From NCBI GenBank assembly GCA_024399015.1, contig JAKSIC010000016.1, positions 1-63,657 on the forward strand: a stretch of DNA of 63,657 bases. Reading direction: 5' to 3'. Position numbers and translations under genes: made by a program. How positions within the stretch are numbered: the stretch's first letter is position 1; the number at the start of each line of letters is the position of its first letter. The notes below the pieces were generated by a model, which made no database searches, was not told the origin of the DNA, and was given only the letters and a program-made list of their open reading frames with translations. Below are positions 7,422 to 15,621 of the stretch, one piece after another. The stretch comes from Fibrobacter sp. (lineage in GTDB: Bacteria; Fibrobacterota; Fibrobacteria; Fibrobacterales; Fibrobacteraceae).

Positions 7422-8942
7422 ATGAAACAGCCCATCGGTCCAGAAATATCTGTCATCCAGAAAATCAGCGCTGCCATTATCCATGAACGTAACGTGGAAA
7501 AGCTCCTGTCCAACGTTCTGTCCATTCTGGATTCGGAACTCGGTATGCTCCGCGGCACCTTTACGCTGCGTTTTGGGGATACCCTGAAGATTGAATCCTC
7601 CCACGGGTTGGATGATGCCGAAAAGCAGCTGGGCCAGTATCATATTGGTGAAGGTATTACGGGCCATGTGGCAGAAACTCGCCGCAGCCATGTGATTCCG
7701 GACCTGCGCAAGGATTCCCGCTTTTTGAACCGTACCGGCTCCCGTAATTACGATAGCCAGGTGGCCTTTATTTGCGTGCCGCTGATTCACGATGAAGACC
7801 TCATCGGTACTCTTTCCGTGGACCGCCCGGTGGATGGTGCTACGGACCTGGATCGCGACGTGGCACTGCTTGAAATTATTGCAAACATCACTGGTGATGC
7901 TGCCAACGAATGCATTGAAATCCATGCAGAACAGGATGCGTTGCGCGAAGAAAACCGCAAGCTCCGTGACATGCTTTCCAACAATCCCTCCGACCTGGTG
8001 GGCAACTGCCGCGAAATGCAGATTGTCTACGAGCAGGTCCGTCAGGTGGCTCCCTCCGATGCTACGGTTTTGATCCGTGGTGGTAGCGGTACCGGTAAGG
8101 AAATGATCGCCCGCGCCATCGTGAACATGTCCGGCCGTAAGGATAAGCCTTTCATTACCTTGAACTGCGCCGCCCTTCCCGAAAACCTTGTGGAAAGTGA
8201 ACTCTTCGGTCATGAAAAGGGCGCCTTCACTGGCGCTGTGAACCGCAGAATCGGTCGTGCAGAAGCTGCAAATGGCGGTACTTTGTTCCTGGACGAAATT
8301 GGCGATTTGACCATGCAGACCCAGGTGAAGCTCCTCCGCTTCCTGCAGGAAAAGACTTTCAGCCGCGTGGGCAGTAACGAAGAACTTCATTCCGATGTTC
8401 GCTTCCTTGCTGCAACTAGCCGCAACCTTGAAGAACTGATGGAAAAGAAACTGTTCCGCGAAGACTTGTTCTACCGCTTGAACATTTTCCCGATCTCCAT
8501 GCCGGACCTTGCAAAGCGCCAAAGCGACATCATCCTGCTGGCAGAACATTTCATCGAAAAGATGAACCTGCGCTACAACAAGAAGGTGGCTCGTTTGTCT
8601 ACAACCGCCATTAATTTGCTCATGAGCTATCACTGGCCGGGTAACGTCCGTGAACTTGAAAACTGCATGGAACGCGCCGTGCTTACGGCAAGCGACGACT
8701 GTGTTCACAGCTACAACCTGCCGCCTTCATTACAGACAAGCTTGAGTACCGGTTCTGTGATTTCTGCAGAAATGAAGAGTGCTCCGCTGGACGTGATGAT
8801 GAACAACTACGAACGCGAACTCATTACGGAAGCCATCAAGCGCCACAACGGAAATCTTTCCGCAGCTGGCCGCGAGCTGGGCGTTTCTCCCCGCATGATG
8901 AACTACCGCATGAACAAGCTGGGCATCAAGTCCGGAAAGTAA
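7422..8942 (+). CDS. Sigma-54-dependent transcriptional activator (GAF-AAA-Fis, NifA-like)
   Basis: The 506-aa protein has an N-terminal GAF domain (about 20-165). A sigma-54 interacting AAA+ domain follows, with Walker A RGGSGTGKE at 219-227, the GAFTGA loop at 267-272 and Walker B LFLDEIGDL. A C-terminal Fis-type helix-turn-helix is present (NLSAAGRELGVSPRMMNYRM). The second residue of Walker A is G where E is usual (GESGTGKE). ATG 7422 is preferred to TTG 7353 because the upstream stretch has no family similarity and includes leader-like DNA. There is no receiver domain, so it probably senses a small ligand through GAF. Its position after dapF-dapL, and the sigma-54 promoter with palindromes before dapF, suggest it controls that unit. 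Architecture is sure; target is inference. Confidence 0.93.
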   Translation: MKQPIGPEISVIQKISAAIIHERNVEKLLSNVLSILDSELGMLRGTFTLRFGDTLKIESSHGLDDAEKQLGQYHIGEGITGHVAETRRSHVIPDLRKDSRFLNRTGSRNYDSQVAFICVPLIHDEDLIGTLSVDRPVDGATDLDRDVALLEIIANITGDAANECIEIHAEQDALREENRKLRDMLSNNPSDLVGNCREMQIVYEQVRQVAPSDATVLIRGGSGTGKEMIARAIVNMSGRKDKPFITLNCAALPENLVESELFGHEKGAFTGAVNRRIGRAEAANGGTLFLDEIGDLTMQTQVKLLRFLQEKTFSRVGSNEELHSDVRFLAATSRNLEELMEKKLFREDLFYRLNIFPISMPDLAKRQSDIILLAEHFIEKMNLRYNKKVARLSTTAINLLMSYHWPGNVRELENCMERAVLTASDDCVHSYNLPPSLQTSLSTGSVISAEMKSAPLDVMMNNYERELITEAIKRHNGNLSAAGRELGVSPRMMNYRMNKLGIKSGK

Positions 8943-8964
8943 AGTTTTTAGACTCTGTTAGAGA

Positions 8965-8998
8965 AAGTCGGTGTGGCAAGTTCCGCACCGACTTTTTA
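8965..8998 (+). terminator. Terminator after the sigma-54 activator
   Basis: AAGTCGGTG...CACCGACTT stem with a T run, 22 nt after the stop, directly in front of nadE. Confidence 0.85.
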
Positions 8999-9008
8999 TA
9001 TTTAAATC

Positions 9009-11072
9009 ATGTTCGGATTTTATAGATTTGCTTCTGTTTGCCCCAACCTGAAGGTTGCGGATACTGAATTTAACACCGCCGAAATTATTCGCTGCGGCAA
9101 GATCGCCCAGAATGAGGGCGCCGCTGTGACGGTGTTCCCGGAACTTTGCATCACGGGTTACACCTGCAGCGATCTTTTCCATCAGGAATTGCTGCTGAAG
9201 AAATCCTTTGAAAGCCTGCTGAAGATTGCCGACGAGTTCAAGGATTCCGACATGGTGCTGGCTGTGGGCCTGCCGCTCCGCATGTTCAGTCGTCTGTACA
9301 ATTGCGCCGCCTTTGTGCAGCGTGGCAAACTGATTGCCGTGACTCCGAAAATCCATTTGCCCAACCAGCGCGAATTCTACGAAAAGAGACATTTCTCCAG
9401 CGGTCGCGACTTGCTGAAGCCGGGCGTTAATTTAGTGCAGGGTGCTGGTTTAAACAACGTCGGAATGAACTGCGCCGGCCCCTTGACTTGCTATTTCGAA
9501 GGTGTGGGCGAAGTGCCAGTGACCAACTTCTTTACTGTTAAGGGCAAAGGCTCTGAAATTCGTTTTGGCGTGGAACTTTGCGAAGACCTTTGGACTCCTG
9601 TGCCGCCCAGTGGTGAACTTGCCTTGGCTGGTGCCAACGTTATCTTGAACCTTTCTGCAAGCGACGCCTTGGTGGGCAAGGGCGAATACCGCCGCAACTT
9701 GGTCATGAACCAGTCCGCCCGTTGCATGGCAGCCTACGTCTATGCCTCCGCCGGCGTTCAGGAATCCACCACCGACATGGTGTTCAGCGGTCATTTGATG
9801 ATTGCAGAGAACGGCTCCATGCTGGCCGAAAACAAGAATTACGGTCGTGAATCCGAAATCATCTACGCCGATGTGGATGTGCAGCGCTTGAATATGCAGC
9901 GCCTTAGCGAAGGTTCCTTCCAGGATTACGATTCTACTGCAGCATTTGCCCGCGCCGCTTCCTTTGAAAACATCAAGGATATCGATGTTTTGAAGCACCG
10001 CTATGTTTGTGCAACGCCTTTTGTTCCGGGCAACATTGAAACTCGCGATATTAACTGCAAGGAAATTTTCAATATCCAGTGCGCAGGCCTTGCCAAGCGT
10101 ATGGAGGCTTCCCGTTCCAAGCGTGCCGTGGTGGGCTTGAGCGGTGGCCTGGATTCCACCCTTGCGCTTTTGGTGATCGCCGAAACGTTTAAGCTTTTGA
10201 AACGACCCGCTTCCGAAATCCTGGTGCTGACTATGCCCGGCTTTGGAACTACCAACCGCACCAAGAACAATGCGGTGGAAATGGCAAACCTTTTGGGCGT
10301 TGAACTGCGCACTGTGTCCATCAAGGACGCCTGTATGCAGCACTTCAGCGACATCGGCCACGATCCTGCTGTGCTGAACGTAACCTACGAAAATGTCCAG
10401 GCCCGTGAACGCACCCAGATCTTGATGGATGTAGCCAACAAGGAAGGCGGCATTGTGGTAGGTACCGGCGACCTTTCTGAAATCGCCTTGGGCTGGAGCA
10501 CTTACAATGCGGATCACATGTCCATGTACGCCGTGAACTGCGATATTCCCAAGACACTGGTTCGCCATGTGGTGGCTTGGTACGCCGATCGCGCCCGCAA
10601 TTTCTTTGCCGCAGATGTAGCCGCTGGCTCCGCCGACGAAGCTGCGGCTTTCAAGTCCGCCGATGCGCTTTCCGCAGTGCTTCGCGACATCTTGGATACG
10701 CCGGTTTCTCCGGAACTTCTGCCTGCCGACGCCAACGGCCAGATTGCCCAGAAGACGGAATCTATCCTTGGCGCCTACGAAATTCACGATTTCTATCTGT
10801 ACCATTTTGCAAAGTACGGCGCAGAACCTGCAAAGATGCTGTTCCTGGCAAAGCACGCCTTCGCCGGTCTTTATCCCGACGAAGAACTGGAACGCTGTCT
10901 TACTTTGTTTGTACGCCGCTTCTTTACCCAGCAATTCAAGCGTAGCTGCATTCCCGACGGCCCCAAGGTGGGTACCATCAGCTTGTCTCCCCGCGCCGAC
11001 TGGAGAATGCCAAGCGACGCAAGCTTCGGCGACTGGCTCACCAATTCCCTGAACGCAAGCTTTAGGGAATAG
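9009..11072 (+). CDS. nadE: Glutamine-dependent NAD+ synthetase
   Basis: Last step of NAD synthesis: amidation of deamido-NAD using ammonia from glutamine. The 687-aa two-domain form has an N-terminal nitrilase-type glutaminase with the triad E45, K114, C191 (VFPELC, TPKIHLP, GVELCEDLW). The C-terminal ATP-pyrophosphatase synthetase carries SGGLDS at 378-383. Length fits the long glutamine-dependent form. The start lies only 11 nt beyond the terminator T run and has no clear Shine-Dalgarno, so the leader must be very short or transcription must pass the hairpin. No operon partner is evident downstream. Confidence 0.96.
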   Translation: MFGFYRFASVCPNLKVADTEFNTAEIIRCGKIAQNEGAAVTVFPELCITGYTCSDLFHQELLLKKSFESLLKIADEFKDSDMVLAVGLPLRMFSRLYNCAAFVQRGKLIAVTPKIHLPNQREFYEKRHFSSGRDLLKPGVNLVQGAGLNNVGMNCAGPLTCYFEGVGEVPVTNFFTVKGKGSEIRFGVELCEDLWTPVPPSGELALAGANVILNLSASDALVGKGEYRRNLVMNQSARCMAAYVYASAGVQESTTDMVFSGHLMIAENGSMLAENKNYGRESEIIYADVDVQRLNMQRLSEGSFQDYDSTAAFARAASFENIKDIDVLKHRYVCATPFVPGNIETRDINCKEIFNIQCAGLAKRMEASRSKRAVVGLSGGLDSTLALLVIAETFKLLKRPASEILVLTMPGFGTTNRTKNNAVEMANLLGVELRTVSIKDACMQHFSDIGHDPAVLNVTYENVQARERTQILMDVANKEGGIVVGTGDLSEIALGWSTYNADHMSMYAVNCDIPKTLVRHVVAWYADRARNFFAADVAAGSADEAAAFKSADALSAVLRDILDTPVSPELLPADANGQIAQKTESILGAYEIHDFYLYHFAKYGAEPAKMLFLAKHAFAGLYPDEELERCLTLFVRRFFTQQFKRSCIPDGPKVGTISLSPRADWRMPSDASFGDWLTNSLNASFRE

Positions 11073-11186
11073 CTTGACAAACGTTGTTGGAATTCCAGTC
11101 GCGGGCAAGAACCTGTAAATTAAGTTATACTTAAAACGTAAATGTATGGTGCGAGTATGTAAATCTGGCCCGAGGAAGTAGATTCG

Positions 11187-12518
11187 ATGAATGGAACAAT
11201 TTTTGGAAATAGTTTGGTTAAGTTTGGCTTTGTAGCCTTTGCTCTGGCTTTGGGCCTTGTGGCCTGTGGCGACGGAGGCTCTACAAACGGACCGTCAACT
11301 AATCAAAATGACACAAGTATTTCTTCTGTAGAGTCTGAAGATGATTTGCCCAACTGTACGGAAAATAGGGAAGGCTTCGCCCGCTTTATAAACGGGACGA
11401 AGGAAGGCTTTGTTTGCAAGGACCGTAAGTGGGTTCATTACGATATGATTGCGGACATTGATGACAACTTGCCCGGCTGTACTGGCTCAAGAGAAGGCCT
11501 GTCAGCTTACCTTTATGAAGAAAATCGTGAACTGAAATGCGTAGATGGGGTCTGGGAAAAGATTGGCGAGGAGGCTAGATCCTCCTCTAGCGTTGCCCCG
11601 AGCTCCAGCAGCGTCATTCTGAGCTCATCGAGCGAAGAATCTAGCAGCTCTGTCGCTAGTTCCAGTTCGGAAGAATCTTCAAGTTCCGTAACATCCTCTT
11701 CTTCTGTCGCAAGTAGTTCTTCCTCCAGTGTCCCGGGCTCCTCTTCAAGTGTCATCCCGGGCACTGACCCGGGATCTAGCAGCTCTGTCGCAAGTAGTTC
11801 TTCCTCCAGTGTCCCGAATTCCTCTTCCAGTGTCATCCCGGGCACCGACCCGGGATCTCCCGCCTTCGGTACTCTGACCGACTCCCGTGACGGCCAGGTG
11901 TATAAGACTGTAAAGATCGGCACCCAGATCTGGATGGCAGAAAACCTGAACTACGCATACACTGGCGTGAAGTACAATTACCGCAGTTACACTTCCGATT
12001 CCACCAGCTGGTGCTACGAAAACAAGGCTTCCAACTGCGACAAGTACGGTCGCCTTTATACCTGGAGTGCCGTGATGGACAGTGCCGCACAGTTCAGTGA
12101 GAACGCAGGGACCAAGTGCGGTTTTGGAACGGAGTGTACCCCTAATAGCCCCCACCGCGGCATTTGCCCAGAAGGCTGGCATGTGCCCACGAACGAGGAG
12201 TACAGCACTCTGTACACCTACATCGGAGGTTCCAGCACCGCTGGTTCGTTGTTGAAATCCACCAGTGGCTGGAATGATTATAACGGCAAGAGCGGTAACG
12301 GGACCGACAAGTATGGTTTCTTGGTGCTCCCCGCCGGTGACAGGGACGGCAGTGGCGGTTTCTACAATGAGGGCACCTACGCCAACTTGTGGTCTGCTTT
12401 TGAGGACAATAGCGACTACGCGTGCTACCAGTCCTTCTACTACTATAACGACTACGCGCTCATGTTCAGCACCGACAAGTACGGCGGTCAAAGTTTGCGT
12501 TGCCTCAGGGACTCGTAA
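11187..12518 (+). CDS. FISUMP-domain lipoprotein (one domain)
   Basis: The 443-aa product begins with a lipoprotein signal ending LVAC (C27), so it is probably membrane anchored. Two short similar repeats follow (LPNCTENREGFARF / LPGCTGSREGLSAY), each ending near a W. A long Ser-rich linker (about 130-225) contains two 27-residue tandem units ending in SVIPGTDPGS. The C-terminal FISUMP domain (about 228-443) has FGTLTDSRDGQVYKTVKIG, WMAENLNY, YGRLYTWSAVMD, CPEGWHVPT and a final LRCLRDS. FISUMP proteins are abundant in Fibrobacter; their job is not established, with surface adhesion or carbohydrate binding often suspected. The GAGGAAG motif ends about 9 nt before ATG 11187. The linker DNA contains a palindromic repeat described separately. 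Confidence 0.92.
   Translation: MNGTIFGNSLVKFGFVAFALALGLVACGDGGSTNGPSTNQNDTSISSVESEDDLPNCTENREGFARFINGTKEGFVCKDRKWVHYDMIADIDDNLPGCTGSREGLSAYLYEENRELKCVDGVWEKIGEEARSSSSVAPSSSSVILSSSSEESSSSVASSSSEESSSSVTSSSSVASSSSSSVPGSSSSVIPGTDPGSSSSVASSSSSSVPNSSSSVIPGTDPGSPAFGTLTDSRDGQVYKTVKIGTQIWMAENLNYAYTGVKYNYRSYTSDSTSWCYENKASNCDKYGRLYTWSAVMDSAAQFSENAGTKCGFGTECTPNSPHRGICPEGWHVPTNEEYSTLYTYIGGSSTAGSLLKSTSGWNDYNGKSGNGTDKYGFLVLPAGDRDGSGGFYNEGTYANLWSAFEDNSDYACYQSFYYYNDYALMFSTDKYGGQSLRCLRDS
11670..11857 (+). repeat. 81-bp in-frame tandem repeat in Ser-rich linker
   Basis: Two copies of an 81-bp unit, one ending at 11776 and the next at 11857, encode 27-residue linker blocks. Each contains the palindrome ATCCCGGG-N6-CCCGGGAT (11751-11776 and 11832-11857 with flanks). 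A run of more than 40 bases around 11680-11722 recurs identically at 13464-13507 in the next gene. Confidence 0.85.
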
Positions 12519-12608
12519 GACGAATTTTGCACGAAAGATTGTCTTTTTTTTTGAAAAAAAATAGATTATTAAATGTGTTTTGGGGAGACGTTTATTTAGG
12601 AGGTTCTT

Positions 12609-14081
12609 ATGAACATTTACAAGTGTTTTGGCGCTTGTTCTGTAAAGATCAGCATGTTCGCCCTTGCTTTGGGCCTTGCCGCTTGTGGTGGAGAAAACTC
12701 TACAAGTGCTCCGTCAAACAATCTGAGCGAAGACGAAAAAAATGTTACTGACAAAGCTAGCTGGGAGTATTTGAACCCAGAGATTGCTTATGGTACTTTG
12801 ACGGATGATCGCGACGGCCAAGTCTATAGGACCGTCACCATCGGTACCCAAACCTGGATGGCCGAGAACTTGAATTACGCTTACACTGGAGTGCCTTACG
12901 AATACGACGGTGATTCTTCCAACTCCACCAGTTGGTGCCGTGATAATGACCCAGCCAACTGTGCCAAGTACGGTCGCCTGTATACCTGGAGTGCTGCAAT
13001 GGATAGTGCAGGAATTGTAGATTCAAATGGCGTAGGTAAAGGCTGTGGCGTTGGTAATGGTTGTATTGGCATGGCGCGTGGTGTTTGCCCCAGTGGCTGG
13101 CATTTGCCAAGTTATGACGAGTTTGAAACTCTGATTAAATATGTAGATCCTGATGCTGAATCTTATGGCCATATAGGTAATAAACATGTTCGTTCATCAA
13201 CGGCGGCTAACAGATTGAAATCTAAGTTTGAGTGGGACTCTGTTGGCGTAGGTTTGGATACTTACGGGTTTTCTGCGATATCATCTGGAATCACATACGA
13301 TCCCGATGCTGATTTGTCTTTCTATTATGCTCCTGCACAATTCTGGTCAAATGATGGAAATTCTCGTGAGTTCGCTTATTCCCTGATTATGTATAATAAT
13401 GATGAAACGGTAGTCAATTGGCACGCGATGTCTAGTGCAATTTCGGTTCGCTGTGTCAAGGACTCAAGTTCCGTAACATCCTCTTCTTCTGTCGCAAGTA
13501 GTTCTTCTTCAAGTGTCATCCCGGGCACCGACCCGGGATCTCCCGTCTACGGTACTCTGACAGACATTCGCGACAACCAAGTTTACAAGACCGTCACCAT
13601 CGGTACCCAGACCTGGATGGCTGAGAACCTGAACTACGCTTATACAGAACCTCCGTTTGATGTTGATTACGATACCACGGGTTTGTGTTTTCTTGGTGAT
13701 TATTGTAATGGTCGCCTGTATACCTGGGCTGCCGCAATGGACAGCGCAAGCTTGGTGAATTCGAGTGGTACAGGTGAAACAGTGCGTGGCGTTTGCCCCA
13801 GTGGCTGGCATTTACCCAGTAAAAAGGAGTGGGAGACATTGTGGGACGTGTGTGAGGTTGGAGATATGACCTTCACGCGCATGCCTGTAATAGTCAATCA
13901 CTGCAGTGAATATTTAAAAACGAGCAGTATACTAGCCGGTGGAAATTATGCGCAATTTTGGAGTTCTACAGAAGAGGATGAAGACCGTGCGTTGCGTTGG
14001 TACCCCCTTCACGATGGTTATGCAATCGTATCTAAAAATGAAAAAAGTTCCTTGTTTGCCGTTCGCTGTGTCCAGGACTAA
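12609..14081 (+). CDS. FISUMP-domain lipoprotein (two domains)
   Basis: The 490-aa product has a lipoprotein signal ending LAAC and a short spacer. FISUMP domain 1 spans about 58-276 (YGTLTDDRDGQVYRTVTIG ... VRCVKDSS). A Ser linker carrying SVIPGTDPGS follows, then FISUMP domain 2 (about 310-490, ending VRCVQD). A good ribosome-binding site (AGGAGG, about 12598) supports the start. It is 90 nt behind the single-domain paralogue, and the shared linker DNA implies recombination between them. Domain 2 is shorter than domain 1. Function unknown; a surface lipoprotein is the best guess. Confidence 0.92.
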   Translation: MNIYKCFGACSVKISMFALALGLAACGGENSTSAPSNNLSEDEKNVTDKASWEYLNPEIAYGTLTDDRDGQVYRTVTIGTQTWMAENLNYAYTGVPYEYDGDSSNSTSWCRDNDPANCAKYGRLYTWSAAMDSAGIVDSNGVGKGCGVGNGCIGMARGVCPSGWHLPSYDEFETLIKYVDPDAESYGHIGNKHVRSSTAANRLKSKFEWDSVGVGLDTYGFSAISSGITYDPDADLSFYYAPAQFWSNDGNSREFAYSLIMYNNDETVVNWHAMSSAISVRCVKDSSSVTSSSSVASSSSSSVIPGTDPGSPVYGTLTDIRDNQVYKTVTIGTQTWMAENLNYAYTEPPFDVDYDTTGLCFLGDYCNGRLYTWAAAMDSASLVNSSGTGETVRGVCPSGWHLPSKKEWETLWDVCEVGDMTFTRMPVIVNHCSEYLKTSSILAGGNYAQFWSSTEEDEDRALRWYPLHDGYAIVSKNEKSSLFAVRCVQD

Positions 14082-14146
14082 AGCGATTGTGAGTGTTACG
14101 TAAAAATCGCTGAAGAAAATCAAAATACATCCAACATGGAATATGG

Positions 14147-14170
14147 AAAAGGCACCCAAAGGGGCCTTTC
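14147..14170 (+). terminator. Weak terminator after the FISUMP pair
   Basis: AAAGGC...GCCTTT hairpin with a 10-nt loop; the T tract is poor. Confidence 0.45.
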
Positions 14171-14255
14171 TGTATTTGTAAAGAATTTTTGAATTGTCCG
14201 GCTTATTGGCGGGTTTATAGAATTCAAAATAGGTTGATTTGAAAAGGAGGTTGGT

Positions 14256-15509
14256 ATGAAAAAGATTGTTCTAATTTTTTCGCTGTTGATGTCTGTAGCT
14301 TTCGCAGACAAGTATGATGATGCAGACAATCTGCTGGCTCAGGGTAGTAAACTTCACGATTCGGGCCGTTACGACGAGGCTATTGCCAAGTACAAGGAAG
14401 CGGATAAACTGACCCCTGGCGATGCTTTTATCCTGTATGAATTATCTTACAGCAATTATGCTAAGAAAAATTACAAGGAAGCTGCGGAATATGGTAAGAA
14501 GGCCTTGTCAGCAAATAATGATCCCATTCTCGATGGTCAGATTATTGGCATGCTGGGTTCCATTTACGACTTGATGGGCGACCAGAAAACAGCCCTTAAG
14601 TATTTCGATGATGGATACTCTCGTTCTCCTTGGAACTATATGCTGTGTTTTAATGCTGGCGTGACCAGCGTTAGTGCAAAGAATGATAGCCTGGCTCGTG
14701 TATGGTTCTTGAGAAGTGCAGAAAATACTAAAACACATGAGACGACTTACGCCTCCTTGATGCAGAACAGCGCTAAACTTGGCCTATGGATAGACTTGTT
14801 TGCCTACGGTCTTTATACCAAGTTTATTACTCAGAAAACTGAAATTAAGCAGCAGACTGTAAAGCTTTTGCATCGAATTCCTAAAAATATGGTGTCAATG
14901 GACAGTGTAGGAAAAGATGGGAAAAAACACATTTCCATTAATTTGAATCCATCTAATGGATCTGATGTCCACATGGCTTTTATGCTGACAATTGCTACTA
15001 CAATTGCTGCTGATTCTGTGGGAAATCATCGTTTGTACGAGGCAGATTCCAATGGGGAACACTTGTTTCATTTCTTGACGACAATTTCTAAAACTGCCGT
15101 TGAAATCTTTTCTGAATTTGAACAAAAATACTACGATAGCCCGTTGCAAACCTTCTACAAGGGATTGGTAAAAGAAAAGTTAATCGACGCCTTTGTCAAT
15201 CTTTGTTTTGCAGATGTGGACCGTCCTAGCTTTGCCCAGTGGCGCCTGAAGAACGATAAAGATGCTCAGCGCTTCTTTACTTGGTATAACGAAACCTATT
15301 TGCCGGAAGCAGGGGCTAAAACCAAAGAGGCCTACCAGAAGGCTGCTGAGGAATCCAAAGCCTTGCATGAAGCTAAGAAGGCTGCTCAAGGAAAGACTGA
15401 AAAATCAGTTCCTCTGAAACCTCCTGCAAAAAATACTAATGGAAAGTCAAAGGAAAAGTATGTTCCTTCCACCAACGCACCTCCCAGAAGTCCTGCTACA
15501 CGAGGCTAA
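14256..15509 (+). CDS. Secreted or periplasmic TPR-repeat protein
   Basis: The 417-aa product has a signal peptide (MKKIVLIFSLLMSVAFA). About three tetratricopeptide repeats follow between residues 20 and 160: KLHDSGRYDEAIAKYKEADKL, a following NYKEAAEYGKKAL and QKTALKYFDDGYSRSPWNY. The middle region is uncharacterised, and the lysine- and alanine-rich tail is probably disordered. TPRs mediate protein contacts; no partner is evident. AAGGAGG precedes the start closely. It is bounded by its own terminator at 15532. Confidence 0.85.
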   Translation: MKKIVLIFSLLMSVAFADKYDDADNLLAQGSKLHDSGRYDEAIAKYKEADKLTPGDAFILYELSYSNYAKKNYKEAAEYGKKALSANNDPILDGQIIGMLGSIYDLMGDQKTALKYFDDGYSRSPWNYMLCFNAGVTSVSAKNDSLARVWFLRSAENTKTHETTYASLMQNSAKLGLWIDLFAYGLYTKFITQKTEIKQQTVKLLHRIPKNMVSMDSVGKDGKKHISINLNPSNGSDVHMAFMLTIATTIAADSVGNHRLYEADSNGEHLFHFLTTISKTAVEIFSEFEQKYYDSPLQTFYKGLVKEKLIDAFVNLCFADVDRPSFAQWRLKNDKDAQRFFTWYNETYLPEAGAKTKEAYQKAAEESKALHEAKKAAQGKTEKSVPLKPPAKNTNGKSKEKYVPSTNAPPRSPATRG

Positions 15510-15531
15510 ATTACCCGTGGGTAGATAAAAG

Positions 15532-15570
15532 AAAAATCCCGGCGTTCACACAGAAACGTCGGGATTTTTT
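15532..15570 (+). terminator. Bidirectional terminator between the TPR gene and parC
   Basis: AAATCCCGGCGTT...AACGtCGGGATTTTTT stem flanked by T runs on both strands; it serves the convergent genes. Confidence 0.85.
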
Positions 15571-15592
15571 GTTTAAGGGGTATGCCGGGATT

Positions 15593-15613
15593 GTCGCGGA
15601 ACTGGTCCGCGAC
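15593..15613. repeat. Perfect 8-bp GC-rich hairpin beyond parC
   Basis: GTCGCGGA-actgg-TCCGCGAC lies between the parC stop codon and the shared terminator. It may aid transcript 3'-end stability or be a repeat-element core. Confidence 0.6.
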
Positions 15614-15621
15614 GTTCCTAG

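Noticed and set aside
8974-8990. TGGCAAG...GCA read as a -24/-12 promoter of nadE
   Set aside because: GG-GC spacing is 8 nt instead of 10, and the bases belong to a terminator hairpin.
11074-11079. TTGACA as -35 box of the first FISUMP gene
   Set aside because: No -10-like hexamer at 16-18 nt; the TATACT further down has no partner at the right distance.
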